Positions 13,201-22,851 of a stretch of 64,000 bases of DNA are shown piece by piece. The translations under genes were made by a program, and so were the position numbers. The first letter of the stretch is position 1. Each line of letters opens with the position of its first letter. The stretch lies in contig NC_092647.1 of NCBI RefSeq assembly GCF_039555335.1, positions 5,425,608-5,489,607 on the forward strand. The letters are read 5' to 3'. The DNA is from Amphiura filiformis (Eukaryota > Echinodermata > Ophiuroidea > Amphilepidida > Amphiuridae). The notes beneath the pieces were generated by a model that worked only from the letters and a program-made list of their open reading frames with translations, had not been told where the DNA came from and did no database searches.

Positions 13201-16200
13201 ACATGATTGGATCACATAAATGCACAAATAAATGTACACAGTACAATCTGAATTCCTCCTATTGCTGTAAATCGCGAGAGACTTGTAACAGTACAATGTA
13301 ATATCACCTGCTGTTGAACAATACGCATAGACAAAAAAAGTTTCAATAATTCTTTACATTAATCAGTGATAACCCTGATGTAGCATTAATATTATTAAAA
13401 TTCATCAGGAATAAGTGCAGTATATGCAGGGCTGTTTGATACATTAATTCATAAGTTATCACTGAAACCTGTGAAATGGAAAATGTATTCCTTGATTCAA
13501 GTATCTTTAATATGGTGCACCAACCATTGACCTATTATGTAAATCCCATAAGCCTTTGCTAGTACACCTGAGAGCTCGTCATTTGACGTCACGCCAACTT
13601 GCAATGCGCAGTAACCAAGGCAGTAACAATGTTTGATGTGCACATCTGTGCAGATCGGCGTGACGTAAATGACGACATCTCAGGTGTACTCGCAAAGGCT
13701 TATAGGATTTACTGAAAAGGTCAATTGTATCACCATCATTTGCTTCAAGACAGTGATGCATATTTATATCCAGGATCTTTTTTTATAAACTGCCCAATGT
13801 CCAGATATACAGAGATTTTGTTCAGGTTAAAGTGTACATATCATTAGATTTATAAAATTTACTTTGAGGACTGTCAAAAACATCAATTTTTAATAATTTG
13901 TCATACAATTTGTATTATATTGCAAAATTTCAAATAATATTTGATAGCAGAAGGACATTCTTTGTATTCAGAATGCAATTTGGTGTGTCTGATGTGCTCT
14001 CAGGTCCCACAAAAAATACTGTGCAATGTTGCTATCCGATTCCTTAATAGTTTTTGACTAATACAAAGTTCAAACTCGTGTGTGTTTATGATTGATTACT
14101 TCCAGTCGTATTACAATGGAGGACCTAGACAAGGTCACACCAGAAGGTAATCTTATTCATGAAATGGAGGTACAACAACCTAAAGAAAAAGTGAAAAGAA
14201 CAGCATTGACATCTATCCTTGAATCAGTCTATAGGTTTGGTCTTGGTGGCATTGCTGGTGGTAAGTAACAAGCTTCTTCTTCCTATATATGGCCATGTGT
14301 CGGGGTACCCAATATCACAGACAAGAAAGAAACAGACCGCGTGCAATCAGTCAAAGTCCCCGTGTATTGTATGTGAGTTCTCACATATTCATGAGGGCCG
14401 ATTGTTCGATCGTGCCATGTCTAACAATCACACCAACGCTGCGTGCCTTCGCGTATATACATGCGCGATAGAGCGTATCGCGATTACGTGATAGACCGTA
14501 AAAATGTGTGGTAATTGCGTAGCAGTCTCGCATGTCGCATTTCATGGAACCATCGGCCCTCATTATCGGGTGATACTGAGACTTTGACGGATTGCACGCG
14601 ATCTGTTTCTTGCTTGTCTGTGCCCAATATACACCTTTAGGGTTTCTCTATTGGATGTCAATTTGTACCGAAATTCCTTCCCACAATACAATATGCATAT
14701 TGAATAACAAAGGAGATGGATTAACATCTGAACTGAATCTATTGTTATGCAGTATGCCTAATACCTTTTTGGCAGAAAATGTTTACTTTTGCTATGATAT
14801 GGTGTAGAATTTGTAATTTTTAAATATTTCAATGCAAATTGATGCACAATCCTTGAAAATTAAGGAACCTCAATTCATGCTACGTGGCCATATGTATTGT
14901 ACCTCAATGTATTGAGTATTATCACATGGGCTTTACGTGCACAGTTTACTCTGCACAATCCTGGAACCTAGGATTGATTGCAGGTATCAGAACTGGGGAT
15001 GCCCCCCCCCCCCTTCTCTTTTGGATCAGCTGATGAAAAAGATCTGTTGCAGTGCAGTTGTGGAATTATATGCATTATTTTACTAGAGTTGGGTGAAAAA
15101 GGTCATTACATATATGGATCGATGTGTGCATGGGTATTGGCTTTTGTTATTAGGAACTAGCAACAGCCAATTATTGTAATAAGTCACTTTCAAACTGAAT
15201 GGCTTTACTAATATTCTGCAACTCCATGATAAACAATTTCCATCTTGTGTCTTCTTTTTTCTTCAGCTACTGGTGCTACTGCTGTCTACCCAATAGATCT
15301 AGTGAAAACAAGAATGCAAAACCAGAGAGGCGGTGTACTCGTTGGTGAACTTATGTACCAAAACAGTATTGATTGTTTCTTCAAAGTACTGAGACATGAA
15401 GGCTTCTTTGGATTGTACAGAGGTAAGCAAAGTCACTTATTTAGCGAATATTTTTTTAATAATATTTAGGAATTACTGTTATTACTATCCTCTATCGTGT
15501 CATAGAGGATAGGCAGTTCCAATATTTTGAATAGTGGATGCTGGCCATTTAGTACCATCATTTGAAGCTGACCCACCCCTATCAACATAATCGGCACATC
15601 CACAATGATGTGGGGTTGAAGAGGAACTGACAGACAATACCCAAAATTTGTGTTAGACACTAGACCACATCCACTGAATAAGGATGCCAAATGAACAGGG
15701 GATACTGTCACATTTGCTGTGCAATTAAGTTATATCGCTTATTATATACTAGACAAATCTATGATCTGAAGTTTTAAATGTCATCAAATGCAGCTTTGAA
15801 TTGGGGTCCACAAATATGCAGTGGTGTGCGTAATAAATGGATTACAAAACCACTCTTATTCGGCTTCTTTTTTGCATCAGGAGGTATCATTATCATCCAA
15901 TAAAACTGTCAGCAAGGATACCTCCTTTCATATTTACAAAAGTTACATATAGATGAATTAGGTGAAAAATTATGATCTGGGAGCTTCGCGGGAACCCACC
16001 TACTCTTCCTTCATCCATCTATTTGCACCCCCCCCCCTTTGCTTCAACCTTTGGCCTTATTGATCTGTCCACCAGCTAAACCTTCTTATTCGGTGGTTAA
16101 TCTGAAACTGAAACCTCTCTGGTTTATTGTTTTGTGTATCCTATCTTCTGTACCTCTAGGTCTACCTCCACAGCTAATAGGAGTAGCCCCAGAGAAGGCC

Positions 16201-19200
16201 ATCAAGCTGACAGTCAATGATTTTGTCAGAGATCATATCAGGAGAGAGGATGGCTCCATTCTACTAGCAGGGGAGCTCTTTTCTGGTGGTATGGTGAGTA
16301 CTTTGCTACTTTTTGCAGGATGATAATATAGGGTGCTCTTAATAGGGGCTGTAAGGCCTATGACTAGTAACAGGTTACTGTGTTTTTGTACCGTACATAT
16401 CGGATCAATTAGTAAGACCATTTTAGCAGCTGATCAGAAATCTTTGGGGATTTAGTGCAGAAAGATGTCGCATGTTGTAAACAAAAACATCACAACCAAT
16501 CACACACTGTAGACAGCATTTGATCAGCTTGTGGCATGATATTATTGTTATTAACCAATCATGAACCATATATTGCTCTAAATGCAGCGCATTGACTTTG
16601 GTGTCTACTGCATGGTCAAATCTGTATTCATATCACAAATTGATTGATTGGTGGAATATATTTTGATGTTTGCGCATGACGGGTGTTTTTCGTAAAAATC
16701 TATCTGAAAATGTTTACCGCAAGAGTATCATGCATCTTCAGTATTGTTCGTCCAATCACGTATATTCGATGAACTTCTTGAAGTCTCCATACAATTATAT
16801 CTCTCACTTGAAGTGCATTGCAACGATCCTACCAAATGTTTTTATGTATCGGTGTCATTACCTTATTATCATGCCTCTCATAATTATTTTTATTGGGCAT
16901 TTGTGGATTTTTGTTTATGATGTCTAATGTTCTATAAGGAATGTTTATTTTCAGGATTAATCATGCTTTTTTAATCTTCCCTTCAGTCCCTGTACAAAAG
17001 TATAGAGAGTACAGGATTGGTTCCTCGGTATTTCATGGTTTTGACACCTGACATCTTTGTCTATTGATTGCTATCCATACAGGCTGGTGGTTGTCAAGTT
17101 ATCTTTACCAACCCGTTAGAAATTGTCAAAATCCGTCTTCAAGTAGCAGGTGAACTACATTCAGGGCCCAGAGTCAGTGCTATATCAGTTATTAAAGAAC
17201 TGGGATTTTTTGGCCTCTATAAGGTAAGATTGTGTATAATTTAAGTAAAAGTAAACTTATACACTGTAAATGGTCATGTGTCGTATGGTGAGACTTCCAT
17301 TTGAAATACCCACTCCAGTTGTGGAAGATATAGGTTAAGTCATATACTGGGGGAGTATGGTTTTTAAAATAATTAATCCCTAGTCAATTCCATTTGATAA
17401 ACATACTCCCTGTGGATGACTTGTCTTAAATCTACTACAGGGTATGGTAGATTTCAAATAGGGTTACAATAAGAGCTATATAAACAGGGGGTTGGTAAAA
17501 ATACCCAGAAACTGGCAAATGTGTGGCCTGTTACTGTGAGCAAAAAGAACCGATAGCTATAATCAAATTAAGTATTTTTTTGCCAGACTGGAACATGCGC
17601 GTTGCGTCCATGTAGTGTACTAAGCGTGTACGCAGTGTAAGGCACGTGTATACTTTCTTCTGTACCGCACTATCTTTGTGTGTGTTTATCGCGGAGCCAC
17701 TAGCGTTCACAGTGTTCCAGTTTGGCCAAGAAATACTTAATTTGATTATAGCTTCATGTGTGAGAGAACAAATCAGATTCTGGACATTTTATTAGCTAAC
17801 CTTTAGCCTTGATTCAAGACTTCTACCTCTTTATCCTTCTTGCATCTTCCTTTTTAGAAAATCAATCTCAGCCGCTAGATTTTTGCTTCTTGAACATAAC
17901 TGCTGGCTGCTTACAATATCAAGAAGCATACTACATAGGAACAACCTGTCGCTGATGGCGTTGTACACTGTGCTTCTTAAATTTTATAGCACCGCAATAG
18001 ATTTTCTATTTTGTTTGTTTCTTTTAATACAGGGTGCAAGGGCGTGCTTTTTACGAGATATCCCATTTTCAGCAATCTACTTCCCTGCCTATGCACACTT
18101 CAAATCATTGTTTGCTGATGAAGATGGTCACAATTCACCATTAACTCTCCTAACTGCTGCTACAATATCAGGTAATTGTTTCCTTTTGTTTGTGTGTGTG
18201 TGTTGGTAAAAGCCTTCAACAGAGGATGTTAACCAAAATACACTTCACATAACAGTGGATACCCAGCAAGCATGTATATCCTCAGTTCCTTCCCCCTGCC
18301 AGCACTAGGAACAACGACAGACCCCTGCAGAAATTAATAAAAATAAAAATGTTCAGTATGCAGATAGAACAGTCAACAAATGCCGAAAAGCATGATAAGC
18401 CGCACACAACTCTGCCAACCTGTTAAAAAGTTCTACTCAAGGACCAACTTTTTTTTGTATTTGCAAGACTTATACTGTTCCTAGCGCAACACAGTGATGC
18501 CAATAACGCACATTAGTTTCAACCACTAATCCAGGAGCAATTGTGCTACAGCACCATTAGTGCTCTTGGTTTTAATTCTGGCCTGATTTCACTATTATTA
18601 GAAAAAGCACTTTTCCAATGCGGAAACATCCTCCCCACTAACCAAGTAGCACAAGTGAACAGGAAAGGAAGCCAGCGCTGTAATGCTGACAAGTTGAGCG
18701 TTTCTTGTACGCTCAGGTTTGAATACTCTACCTGCATCAGCAAAGTTCAAGCATGCTCAGAAGACTCGGGCATTGGACTGTACAATCTGGCATTTAATCT
18801 AATGTATCGTGTGTGTATAATATTCAATGACCTGATGTGATTTGTTCCCTCCTAGGTGCTCCTGCTGCTTATTTTACAACACCCGCCGATGTGATCAAGA
18901 CAAGGCTACAGGTGGTAGCCAGGGCAGGGCAGACGACCTATACTGGTGTCATGGACTGTACAAAGAAAATCTGGAAGCAAGAAGGATTCTGGGCATTCTT
19001 TAAAGGAGGACCAGGTAATGAGTTATGTCAAAATATGAGCATCATTGTATAACTGATGTTCTTATTGTAGTCATTATCTTAGTAGTTATTATTTAGTGTG
19101 CGTAAAGACAAACCAATGGGTATAAAAATGCTTGAATATTGAAGATTACTCTTTTTCTTTTTTTGGGGGGGGGGGGTGTAATCCTACAAATTATTCAATA

Positions 19201-22200
19201 TAAATTATACACATGTTTGTGCACACACTGCTGCTACATGTATACATGTACATTTTCCTTACCGCAGTATGATTCGGGCATTAGCAAGCTTGTTTTAAGA
19301 ATGTACAACATTAGATTTTAAAAAGAAATGATTTGGAGTGCAGCTTATGGCAGGTACGTAATATCTATCATACATATTATTTTTTCTTTAAAATCACCAA
19401 GTTTGAAATCGCTACACTTGTTGAACATGAAGCCTGAAACATATTGAGATTTTAACATATTACCCATAGGCTGTAAAGGTTTACAAATATGTAGTGGACG
19501 GTGCAAACAAAGTGTTTTTATTGAATGAATGTGATTACATACAGTCTAATTGCATGTGGTCTTTGAATGTCACCCCTATAAAGTTCAGTTTCAAGTTGAT
19601 TAATCTGAACTCTCTTTCTCCGTTTCACTCATTCTCTATGCAACTTGGACAGATCACGAAGTGCATTTAGGCTTGGGTGAGAGTTCACATTAACAGGCTC
19701 TAAGTTGTGTCTTACATGTGTTGTTTGTATGTTTTAGTCTCAAAACATTTCAAGTTAAATTCTTATATGAATAGCTGTGGCTGATTTTAGGAAGCTGCTT
19801 ATTTTTGAAGATGGTGTACAACAATTGTATACAGGTGGTGCATGATTTCATAGCTGAATATGGTTTTATAATTGTTTTTGTTAGGTGACAAAATAAAAAC
19901 CCTGATCTACAGGCCCAACCGACCCAGATTTTGTTTGTTTGCTAATTGGTTTTTTTTAGCTGTATGCATTATTGAAAATGTTCAGTTGTTGGCCCAAATG
20001 GATTGATTTAGGCTGAATTTTTTTGAAGAAAATCAGATATATTTTAAAATGTGTGCAAGAGAAATACTCTTCCAGAAAAAACAAAGACAAATTCCAACTG
20101 GCTGACCCTACTTGGCAAGTCCGTCCACCCTTAGAACAGGGTTTTTTCTGTCACCTCAGGGTTGCCATGGATAGGTAGAAGGGAGTGTAATACCATGGAC
20201 GAAAGAGATAACAGGCAAACTCCAAACAGTCAAAGCCTCGGCATCACCCGATAATAAGGGCCGATTGTTCCATGAAATGCGACAAGCGAAACTACTACGC
20301 ACATACTGCCTATTTTTACGGTCTTTAGCCTTAACATGAAGACACGCAAAGCTCTATTGCATATACGCGAAGGCACACAATGCTGGCGTGATTGTTAAAC
20401 ACAGCACAATCGAATATGTGAGAATTCACAGCATACAATGCATGGGGACTTGACTGTTGATAGTATCTAGTAGGTTGTGGAAATATCTTTTGTGCTGTTG
20501 AATTTGATAGTTTGTAAACATGTGGGAATATTAAATTGATGGGAATGAAAAATAAACAAGGGAAATGTAGCTCAGAAAAGTTTCAAAACATTTTTTAAAA
20601 AAAAGATAAAATCTGTCTTTTTTTTCTGTTTTTTTTTTTATTGAGAAAAAATCCTAAGGGTATTATGAGCTTGCAAGGCCTCAAAAGTCTGTGGCAATCC
20701 TGAAGTTAAGTAAGCATATCTTTGGTGCATCAGTTGATGTAATTTTTTGTATCAACAAAGATTAGAGTATGGCACTGCAAACTTTATTATATTGAATGTT
20801 GCCTTATATATTTAATCTCGGACACATTTAAAAGCAACAAATGCATGTACAACATTCGAAACTTTTATACCAACAGCAGTATAAGATATCGCAAGCTTGC
20901 AAATAGTCCCATTAGAAATAATAATGCACAGAATATGATACAACAACAGTGGAAATTGCAGCACAAAATTAAACACAATTTTAACTTTGGTTAGTGGTAT
21001 GGTATGATTTACAGGAGATATTTTCTCCTTACGTCCTGTACTGATATGATTCAAGGTCTTCTGGGGCTTGACACCAACATTTATAATGATTTGGCAAAGA
21101 GATTAATAACAATAGCACCTGAGCCGTTGAATTTAAGGGTGGTATACCAGAGAAGATGTAAGAAAAGGAGAGAGAACAGAATTACATCCTTGAGATAATC
21201 CCGTAGGTAATCCTGTCGCACCTATTCATAGTCCTTTATTCTCAAGTAGTTACACATCTACTTGAAAGTAGTCTTTGATCATGTTGATGTGATGTGTGTT
21301 GCCGACCACGGTTGATTAATTTTCACTCCGGAATTGGAAATATTTCCAATGTTTCTATAGAGAATTCCTTGAAAGTATGACACGTGGTACCTGTTGCTCT
21401 GATCATGCTGATGGAATACCACACATGGATACTACAAGAAAGAAATGTAGTTTTGTAAAAATTCCCACAAAATTCGCCCATTTTGGAACATATATTAATT
21501 ATTTGGGAGAGTATTTTAGGATTTTGTTAGAAAAGGGATGATTGTTGATCATCTTTATTTTATTGTTTTATGTATTTTCCTGTAATTTCCTGCAAACCTA
21601 ATAAAGATATTTTGATACTTGAAAATGGTCTGTATCATAAATCGTAGAGGTTGAAAGTGTCAGCAAACGTCAGAAATTATAATTTGCCATGGAGCTTCGG
21701 TCATATTTTATTTGAAATATAACTGGATGTTAGGGTCTGCATGCATGGTATAATAAATGGTATGCATAGTATGATGGTATACAGGCACTGACCTTTCCCT
21801 AAAACTAGTAAGCAGCAACTTGTGTATCACACCCATCATGGGTTCAAACCCCTTTGTTGTATTTTATTGTTAAATATAAATAGCGTGATTACTTTTGAAT
21901 GAGCGGCTGCACACATATTTTGTTTGAGGATAGCTTGGTCTGTCTCCTTTTCCTCACATCTTCTCTGGGTATACTTACCAACTGACCTAAACAAAGAGTT
22001 TAGATCATGATATATAATTGATAACAGTAAATGGGCTATTCCAGTTTATGACAAGCTTGGAAAATATTCGCAATTATTTTAAATTTTGCCGCAACTAATC
22101 ATTACTTTGTCAAATCTCTTGTTCTCTTTTCAGCTCGTATATTCCGATCATCACCTCAGTTTGGTGTGACATTGCTTACCTATGAGTTGTTACAGAGATC

Positions 22201-22808
22201 ATTTGTTGTAGACTTTGGAGGAAGGTAAGAGACATGCCATTAATATGGAATACAATAAATGAAAATTAACCTACAGAATTTTTTCTTACTGCACATCAAT
22301 GAATTCACAACTTACGGTCTCTTAAATTCACATAAGCACGTGCCAGTCACGTTTTACGCAAAGCCCAATTAAAATGCTGCATCCCACTGTGGGCACGCCA
22401 TACGAATGATTTTGTATGAGTCTGCGCCAATTTCAAGCCAAACAAATTATCTATCACTGTCCCATATAGCGGTGACATAGTGATATGATGGCTTTAGAGA
22501 CACATTCTGACTTTCAGGGGTTGACAGGTCTGTATGTTTTTAACTACTTTAACAATTCATCATTTTGGATTTGATGGTACAAAATTCTAAATCTACATTT
22601 GTCTGTTTTGTCATTAATCAGGCGGCCAGAAGGTTCTCAAGTGGCAACACATGAGCGTAGTTACACAGTGGACTTGCCACCCATCAACCCAGACCACATT
22701 GGAGGTCTTCGTCTAGCAGTAGCAACATTTGCTGGTGTGGAATCCAAGTTTGGGCTCTTCTTACCGAAATTCAGGAACCCAGTCCTAAAGGGCAATCACG
22801 CTACCTGA
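1148..22808 (+). CDS. SLC25A12/13: Mitochondrial aspartate/glutamate carrier (citrin/aralar family), 13 exons, 5'-truncated by window
   Basis: Calcium-regulated carrier of the inner mitochondrial membrane. The family exports aspartate in exchange for glutamate plus a proton, feeding the malate-aspartate shuttle. Joined exons are 1148-1263, 2037-2176, 4619-4765, 6592-6730, 12003-12099, 14106-14260, 15267-15422, 16160-16293, 17083-17223, 18033-18171, 18856-19014, 22134-22224 and 22622-22808. All introns are GT-AG and the frame is unbroken for 599 residues, close to what remains of the roughly 675-residue human protein from this point. The N-terminal part holds EF-hand-like helices ([26 protein letters not shown]). 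The C-terminal part holds three carrier repeats with the signatures [18 protein letters not shown] and TPADVIKTR, and ends in a segment resembling the citrin tail. Exons for roughly the first 70 residues are missing and must lie upstream. It cannot be assigned to SLC25A12 or SLC25A13; many invertebrates have a single aralar gene. Family assignment is very secure; exon borders are by eye but phase-checked. Confidence 0.97.
2037..2176 (+). CDS. SLC25A12/13: Carrier exon b: EF-hand region
   Basis: Acceptor tactag, donor gtaagt. The split Asp codon joins exon a. The exon encodes EFKRVFSS, the [15 protein letters not shown] segment and [10 protein letters not shown], all with clear counterparts in citrin, and ends in phase 0. 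Confidence 0.93.
2249..2420. repeat. Dispersed palindromic repeat, GGGCTATTCCA family, copy 1
   Basis: Starts with gggctattccagttgaaat and holds the blocks catacaccccctatggaag and atttcaaatggggt seen again at 17.3, 24.3, 32.1 and 56.5 kb. The inner part is a weak inverted repeat, as expected of a MITE. Confidence 0.8.
2487..3567. mobile_element. 1.08-kb terminal-inverted-repeat element in a carrier intron
   Basis: The left end GGCCACGTGTTTTGAACTCG and the right end, read in reverse, agree over about 27 bases (GGCCACACGTTTTGAACTCG). The flanks read TTAT on both sides, a candidate 4-bp target duplication. No transposase frame was seen, so it would be non-autonomous. A related sequence lies at about 10424-11057. 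Confidence 0.75.
2666..2715. repeat. 21-bp tandem repeat
   Basis: acagggtgaccttgaagttat occurs twice with a partial third copy at 2666, 2687 and 2708, inside the 2487-3567 element. Confidence 0.9.
4619..4765 (+). CDS. SLC25A12/13: Carrier exon c: EF-hand region
   Basis: Acceptor acttcag, donor gtaagt, 49 whole codons. It encodes [18 protein letters not shown] followed by [20 protein letters not shown], including a degenerate EF-hand loop. Length and spacing match the family. Confidence 0.94.
4785..5003. mobile_element. MITE-like inverted repeat
   Basis: The left end carries ttaacctcatgagaactacc and the right end, reversed, ttaaccccctgagcactacc. Both arms contain cattgg/gattgg-type blocks. 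It begins 20 bp after carrier exon c. Confidence 0.6.
5475..5810. mobile_element. Palindromic MITE flanked by TTAA, copy 1
   Basis: Flanked by TTAA at 5471-5474 and 5811-5814. The ends read GGTGGTACTACACACC and, reversed, GGTGCTTACTACACCCCC. The arms also share tcactgaaatttcagtga-type blocks around a central pair of aagaaatgaggta/tacctcatttctt. TTAA duplication is typical of piggyBac-type elements; no transposase is present. A second copy lies at 38009-38281. Confidence 0.8.
6232..6317. repeat. Short GC-richer palindrome
   Basis: agtgcggcaaccatcacatc on the left pairs with gatgtgatgcaatgcgtggc and gcact on the right, around aattgcgg-type sequence. Probably a small MITE 275 bp upstream of exon d. 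Confidence 0.65.
6592..6730 (+). CDS. SLC25A12/13: Carrier exon d
   Basis: Acceptor accatag, donor gtaaat. It encodes [19 protein letters not shown] and [16 protein letters not shown], corresponding to the AAGGTTSHQVSFSYFNGFN stretch of human citrin. One base carries over to the next exon. Confidence 0.95.
7194..7372. mobile_element. 179-bp MITE, family shared with 17555-17753
   Basis: Terminal inverted repeats ggtaaattaagtgattcttg and (reversed) ggtaaattaagtaattcttg. The interior shares tacgctgcatggacgcaacg-like sequence, inverted, with the copy near 17.6 kb. Confidence 0.8.
8640..8830. repeat. Repeat with recurring ctggccca blocks
   Basis: The block ctggccca recurs at least four times, with agctggcccaaaagccagct forming a small palindrome. 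Probably part of a transposon; borders unknown. The rest of 8.0-9.9 kb is unremarkable intron. Confidence 0.5.
9889..10050. repeat. Near-perfect 74-nt-arm hairpin
   Basis: Arms 9889-9962 and 9977-10050 are reverse complements with about two mismatches, separated by 14 bases. They hold gtctatgagtgtgatggtcg and cacgaggtgaaagatg. It abuts a second inverted pair (10052-10076 with 10309-10333), so it may be one end of a compound foldback element. Confidence 0.9.
10052..10333. mobile_element. Inverted-repeat element next to the 9889 hairpin
   Basis: ttatatcactcatgcataaa at the left end pairs with the right end reversed (ttatatcactcatacataaa), arms about 25 nt. The sequence just outside each arm is also related (cgaccaacacactcatagac and ctggactaacacactactga), consistent with nested or compound insertion. 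Confidence 0.75.
10424..11057. repeat. Diverged relative of the 2487-3567 element
   Basis: Begins ggccatacattttgaactcg and ends ttttttgggtggcgag, the same end motifs as the 1.08-kb element but shorter and less well matched. Confidence 0.6.
12003..12099 (+). CDS. SLC25A12/13: Carrier exon e
   Basis: Preceded by a long pyrimidine tract ending ttttag, donor gtaagt. It encodes [19 protein letters not shown] and [14 protein letters not shown]. The preceding intron is over 5 kb. A decayed partial copy of this exon lies about 0.83 kb downstream. Confidence 0.92.
12877..12957 (+). pseudogene. Decayed partial copy of carrier exon e with its donor site
   Basis: accactagaaatctct followed by tgtgcagcaaagatagttcc and ccatcatagtaagt parallels the end of exon e (accactagaaatctct, tatgcagcttagatagttcc, tcatcagggtaagt) about 832 bp upstream. 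Small insertions shift the frame, and the upstream half including the acceptor is not evident, so it should not be translated. A still weaker echo (ataccacttgagatctctat) occurs near 13162. Confidence 0.75.
13526..13725. mobile_element. 200-bp MITE
   Basis: Terminal inverted repeats of about 46 nt: attgacctattatgtaaatc on the left and, reversed, attgaccttttcagtaaatc on the right, continuing through ataagcctttgc and agtacacctgag. Carries tgacgtcac-like sites on both arms. Confidence 0.85.
13830..14043. mobile_element. Solo arm of the TTAAGGG palindromic MITE family
   Basis: Matches the right arm of the 53267-53923 element in order: atcattagatttataaaatt, ggacattctttgtattcaga, gtctgatgtgctct, aatactgt, then TTAA at 14044-14047. 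The left arm is missing. Confidence 0.75.
14106..14260 (+). CDS. SLC25A12/13: Carrier exon f: linker and start of carrier repeat 1
   Basis: Acceptor cttccag, donor gtaagt. It encodes [14 protein letters not shown], then a variable linker, then [13 protein letters not shown], which begins the first transmembrane helix of the carrier domain. Confidence 0.95.
14316..14622. mobile_element. hAT-like MITE with 8-bp target duplication
   Basis: Ends CACAGACAAGAAAGAAACAG and, reversed, CACAGACAAGCAAGAAACAG, continuing into a long imperfect palindrome. Flanked by CCCAATAT at 14308-14315 and 14623-14630, an exact 8-bp duplication as made by hAT transposases. A diverged copy lies at 20207-20460. Confidence 0.85.
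15267..15422 (+). CDS. SLC25A12/13: Carrier exon g: carrier repeat 1 signature
   Basis: Acceptor ttcttcag, donor gtaagc. It encodes [20 protein letters not shown], the first mitochondrial carrier signature (P-x-D-x-x-K), then [13 protein letters not shown] and EGFFGLYRG, nearly identical to citrin. Confidence 0.98.
16160..16293 (+). CDS. SLC25A12/13: Carrier exon h
   Basis: Acceptor acctctag, donor gtgagt. It encodes [20 protein letters not shown] and [12 protein letters not shown], the highly conserved link between carrier repeats 1 and 2. Ends in phase 0. Confidence 0.98.
17083..17223 (+). CDS. SLC25A12/13: Carrier exon i: carrier repeat 2 signature
   Basis: Acceptor ccatacag, donor gtaaga, 47 codons. 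It encodes [20 protein letters not shown], the second carrier signature, then [15 protein letters not shown] and GFFGLYK. Confidence 0.98.
17300..17470. repeat. GGGCTATTCCA-family palindrome, diverged copy
   Basis: Holds catttgaaatacccactcca, tgtggaagata, an inner inverted partner (catactccctgtggatgact) and atttcaaatagggtta. Lies downstream of exon i. Confidence 0.6.
17555..17753. mobile_element. 199-bp MITE, second copy of the 7194 family
   Basis: Terminal inverted repeats agctataatcaaattaagta and, reversed, the same sequence. The internal part has catgcgcgttgcgtccatgt, the inverse of the 7.3-kb copy. Confidence 0.85.
18033..18171 (+). CDS. SLC25A12/13: Carrier exon j
   Basis: Acceptor taatacag, donor gtaatt. 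It encodes [20 protein letters not shown] and [12 protein letters not shown], then part of the next helix. [13 protein letters not shown] is diagnostic of the family. Confidence 0.98.
18856..19014 (+). CDS. SLC25A12/13: Carrier exon k: carrier repeat 3 signature
   Basis: Acceptor ctcctag, donor gtaatg. It encodes [20 protein letters not shown], the third carrier signature, then [19 protein letters not shown] and FFKGGP. Confidence 0.98.
19015..22133 (+). other. Long carrier intron without recognised coding sequence
   Basis: Holds a poly-G run near 19163, the MITE relic at 20.2 kb and an AATAAA near 21600, which could allow premature polyadenylation but has no supporting exon. No carrier exon is missing here, since exons k and l join in frame. 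Confidence 0.7.
20207..20460. repeat. Diverged copy of the 14316 hAT-like MITE, opposite orientation
   Basis: Holds atcacccgataataagggcc, gattgttccatgaaatgcg and tatacgcgaaggcacac, the reverse of the 14.3-kb element. The ends are degraded. Confidence 0.75.
22134..22224 (+). CDS. SLC25A12/13: Carrier exon l
   Basis: Follows an intron of about 3.1 kb. Acceptor cttttcag, donor gtaaga. It encodes [20 protein letters not shown] and then [10 protein letters not shown], matching the last carrier helix. Confidence 0.97.
22622..22808 (+). CDS. SLC25A12/13: Carrier exon m (terminal) with stop
   Basis: Acceptor taatcag. It encodes a variable stretch, then [20 protein letters not shown] and [10 protein letters not shown], matching the citrin C-terminus, and ends at TGA 22806-22808. 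Confidence 0.96.
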
Positions 22809-22845
22809 AAGCAGAGTTAATTGTGCAACAGATTCATTGTATCGT

Positions 22846-22851
22846 AATAAA
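22846..22851 (+). terminator. Candidate polyadenylation signal of the carrier gene
   Basis: AATAAA 38 bases past the carrier stop codon. A longer 3'UTR using a later signal is possible; this is position and motif only. Confidence 0.5.

Noticed and set aside
14219..14491. 90-codon frame beginning in carrier exon f
   Set aside because: Wrong frame for the exon, and runs into the hAT-like MITE.
21595..21610. Early polyadenylation site giving a truncated carrier
   Set aside because: AATAAA is common by chance in AT-rich introns, and the next exons continue the frame to a full citrin-like C-terminus.
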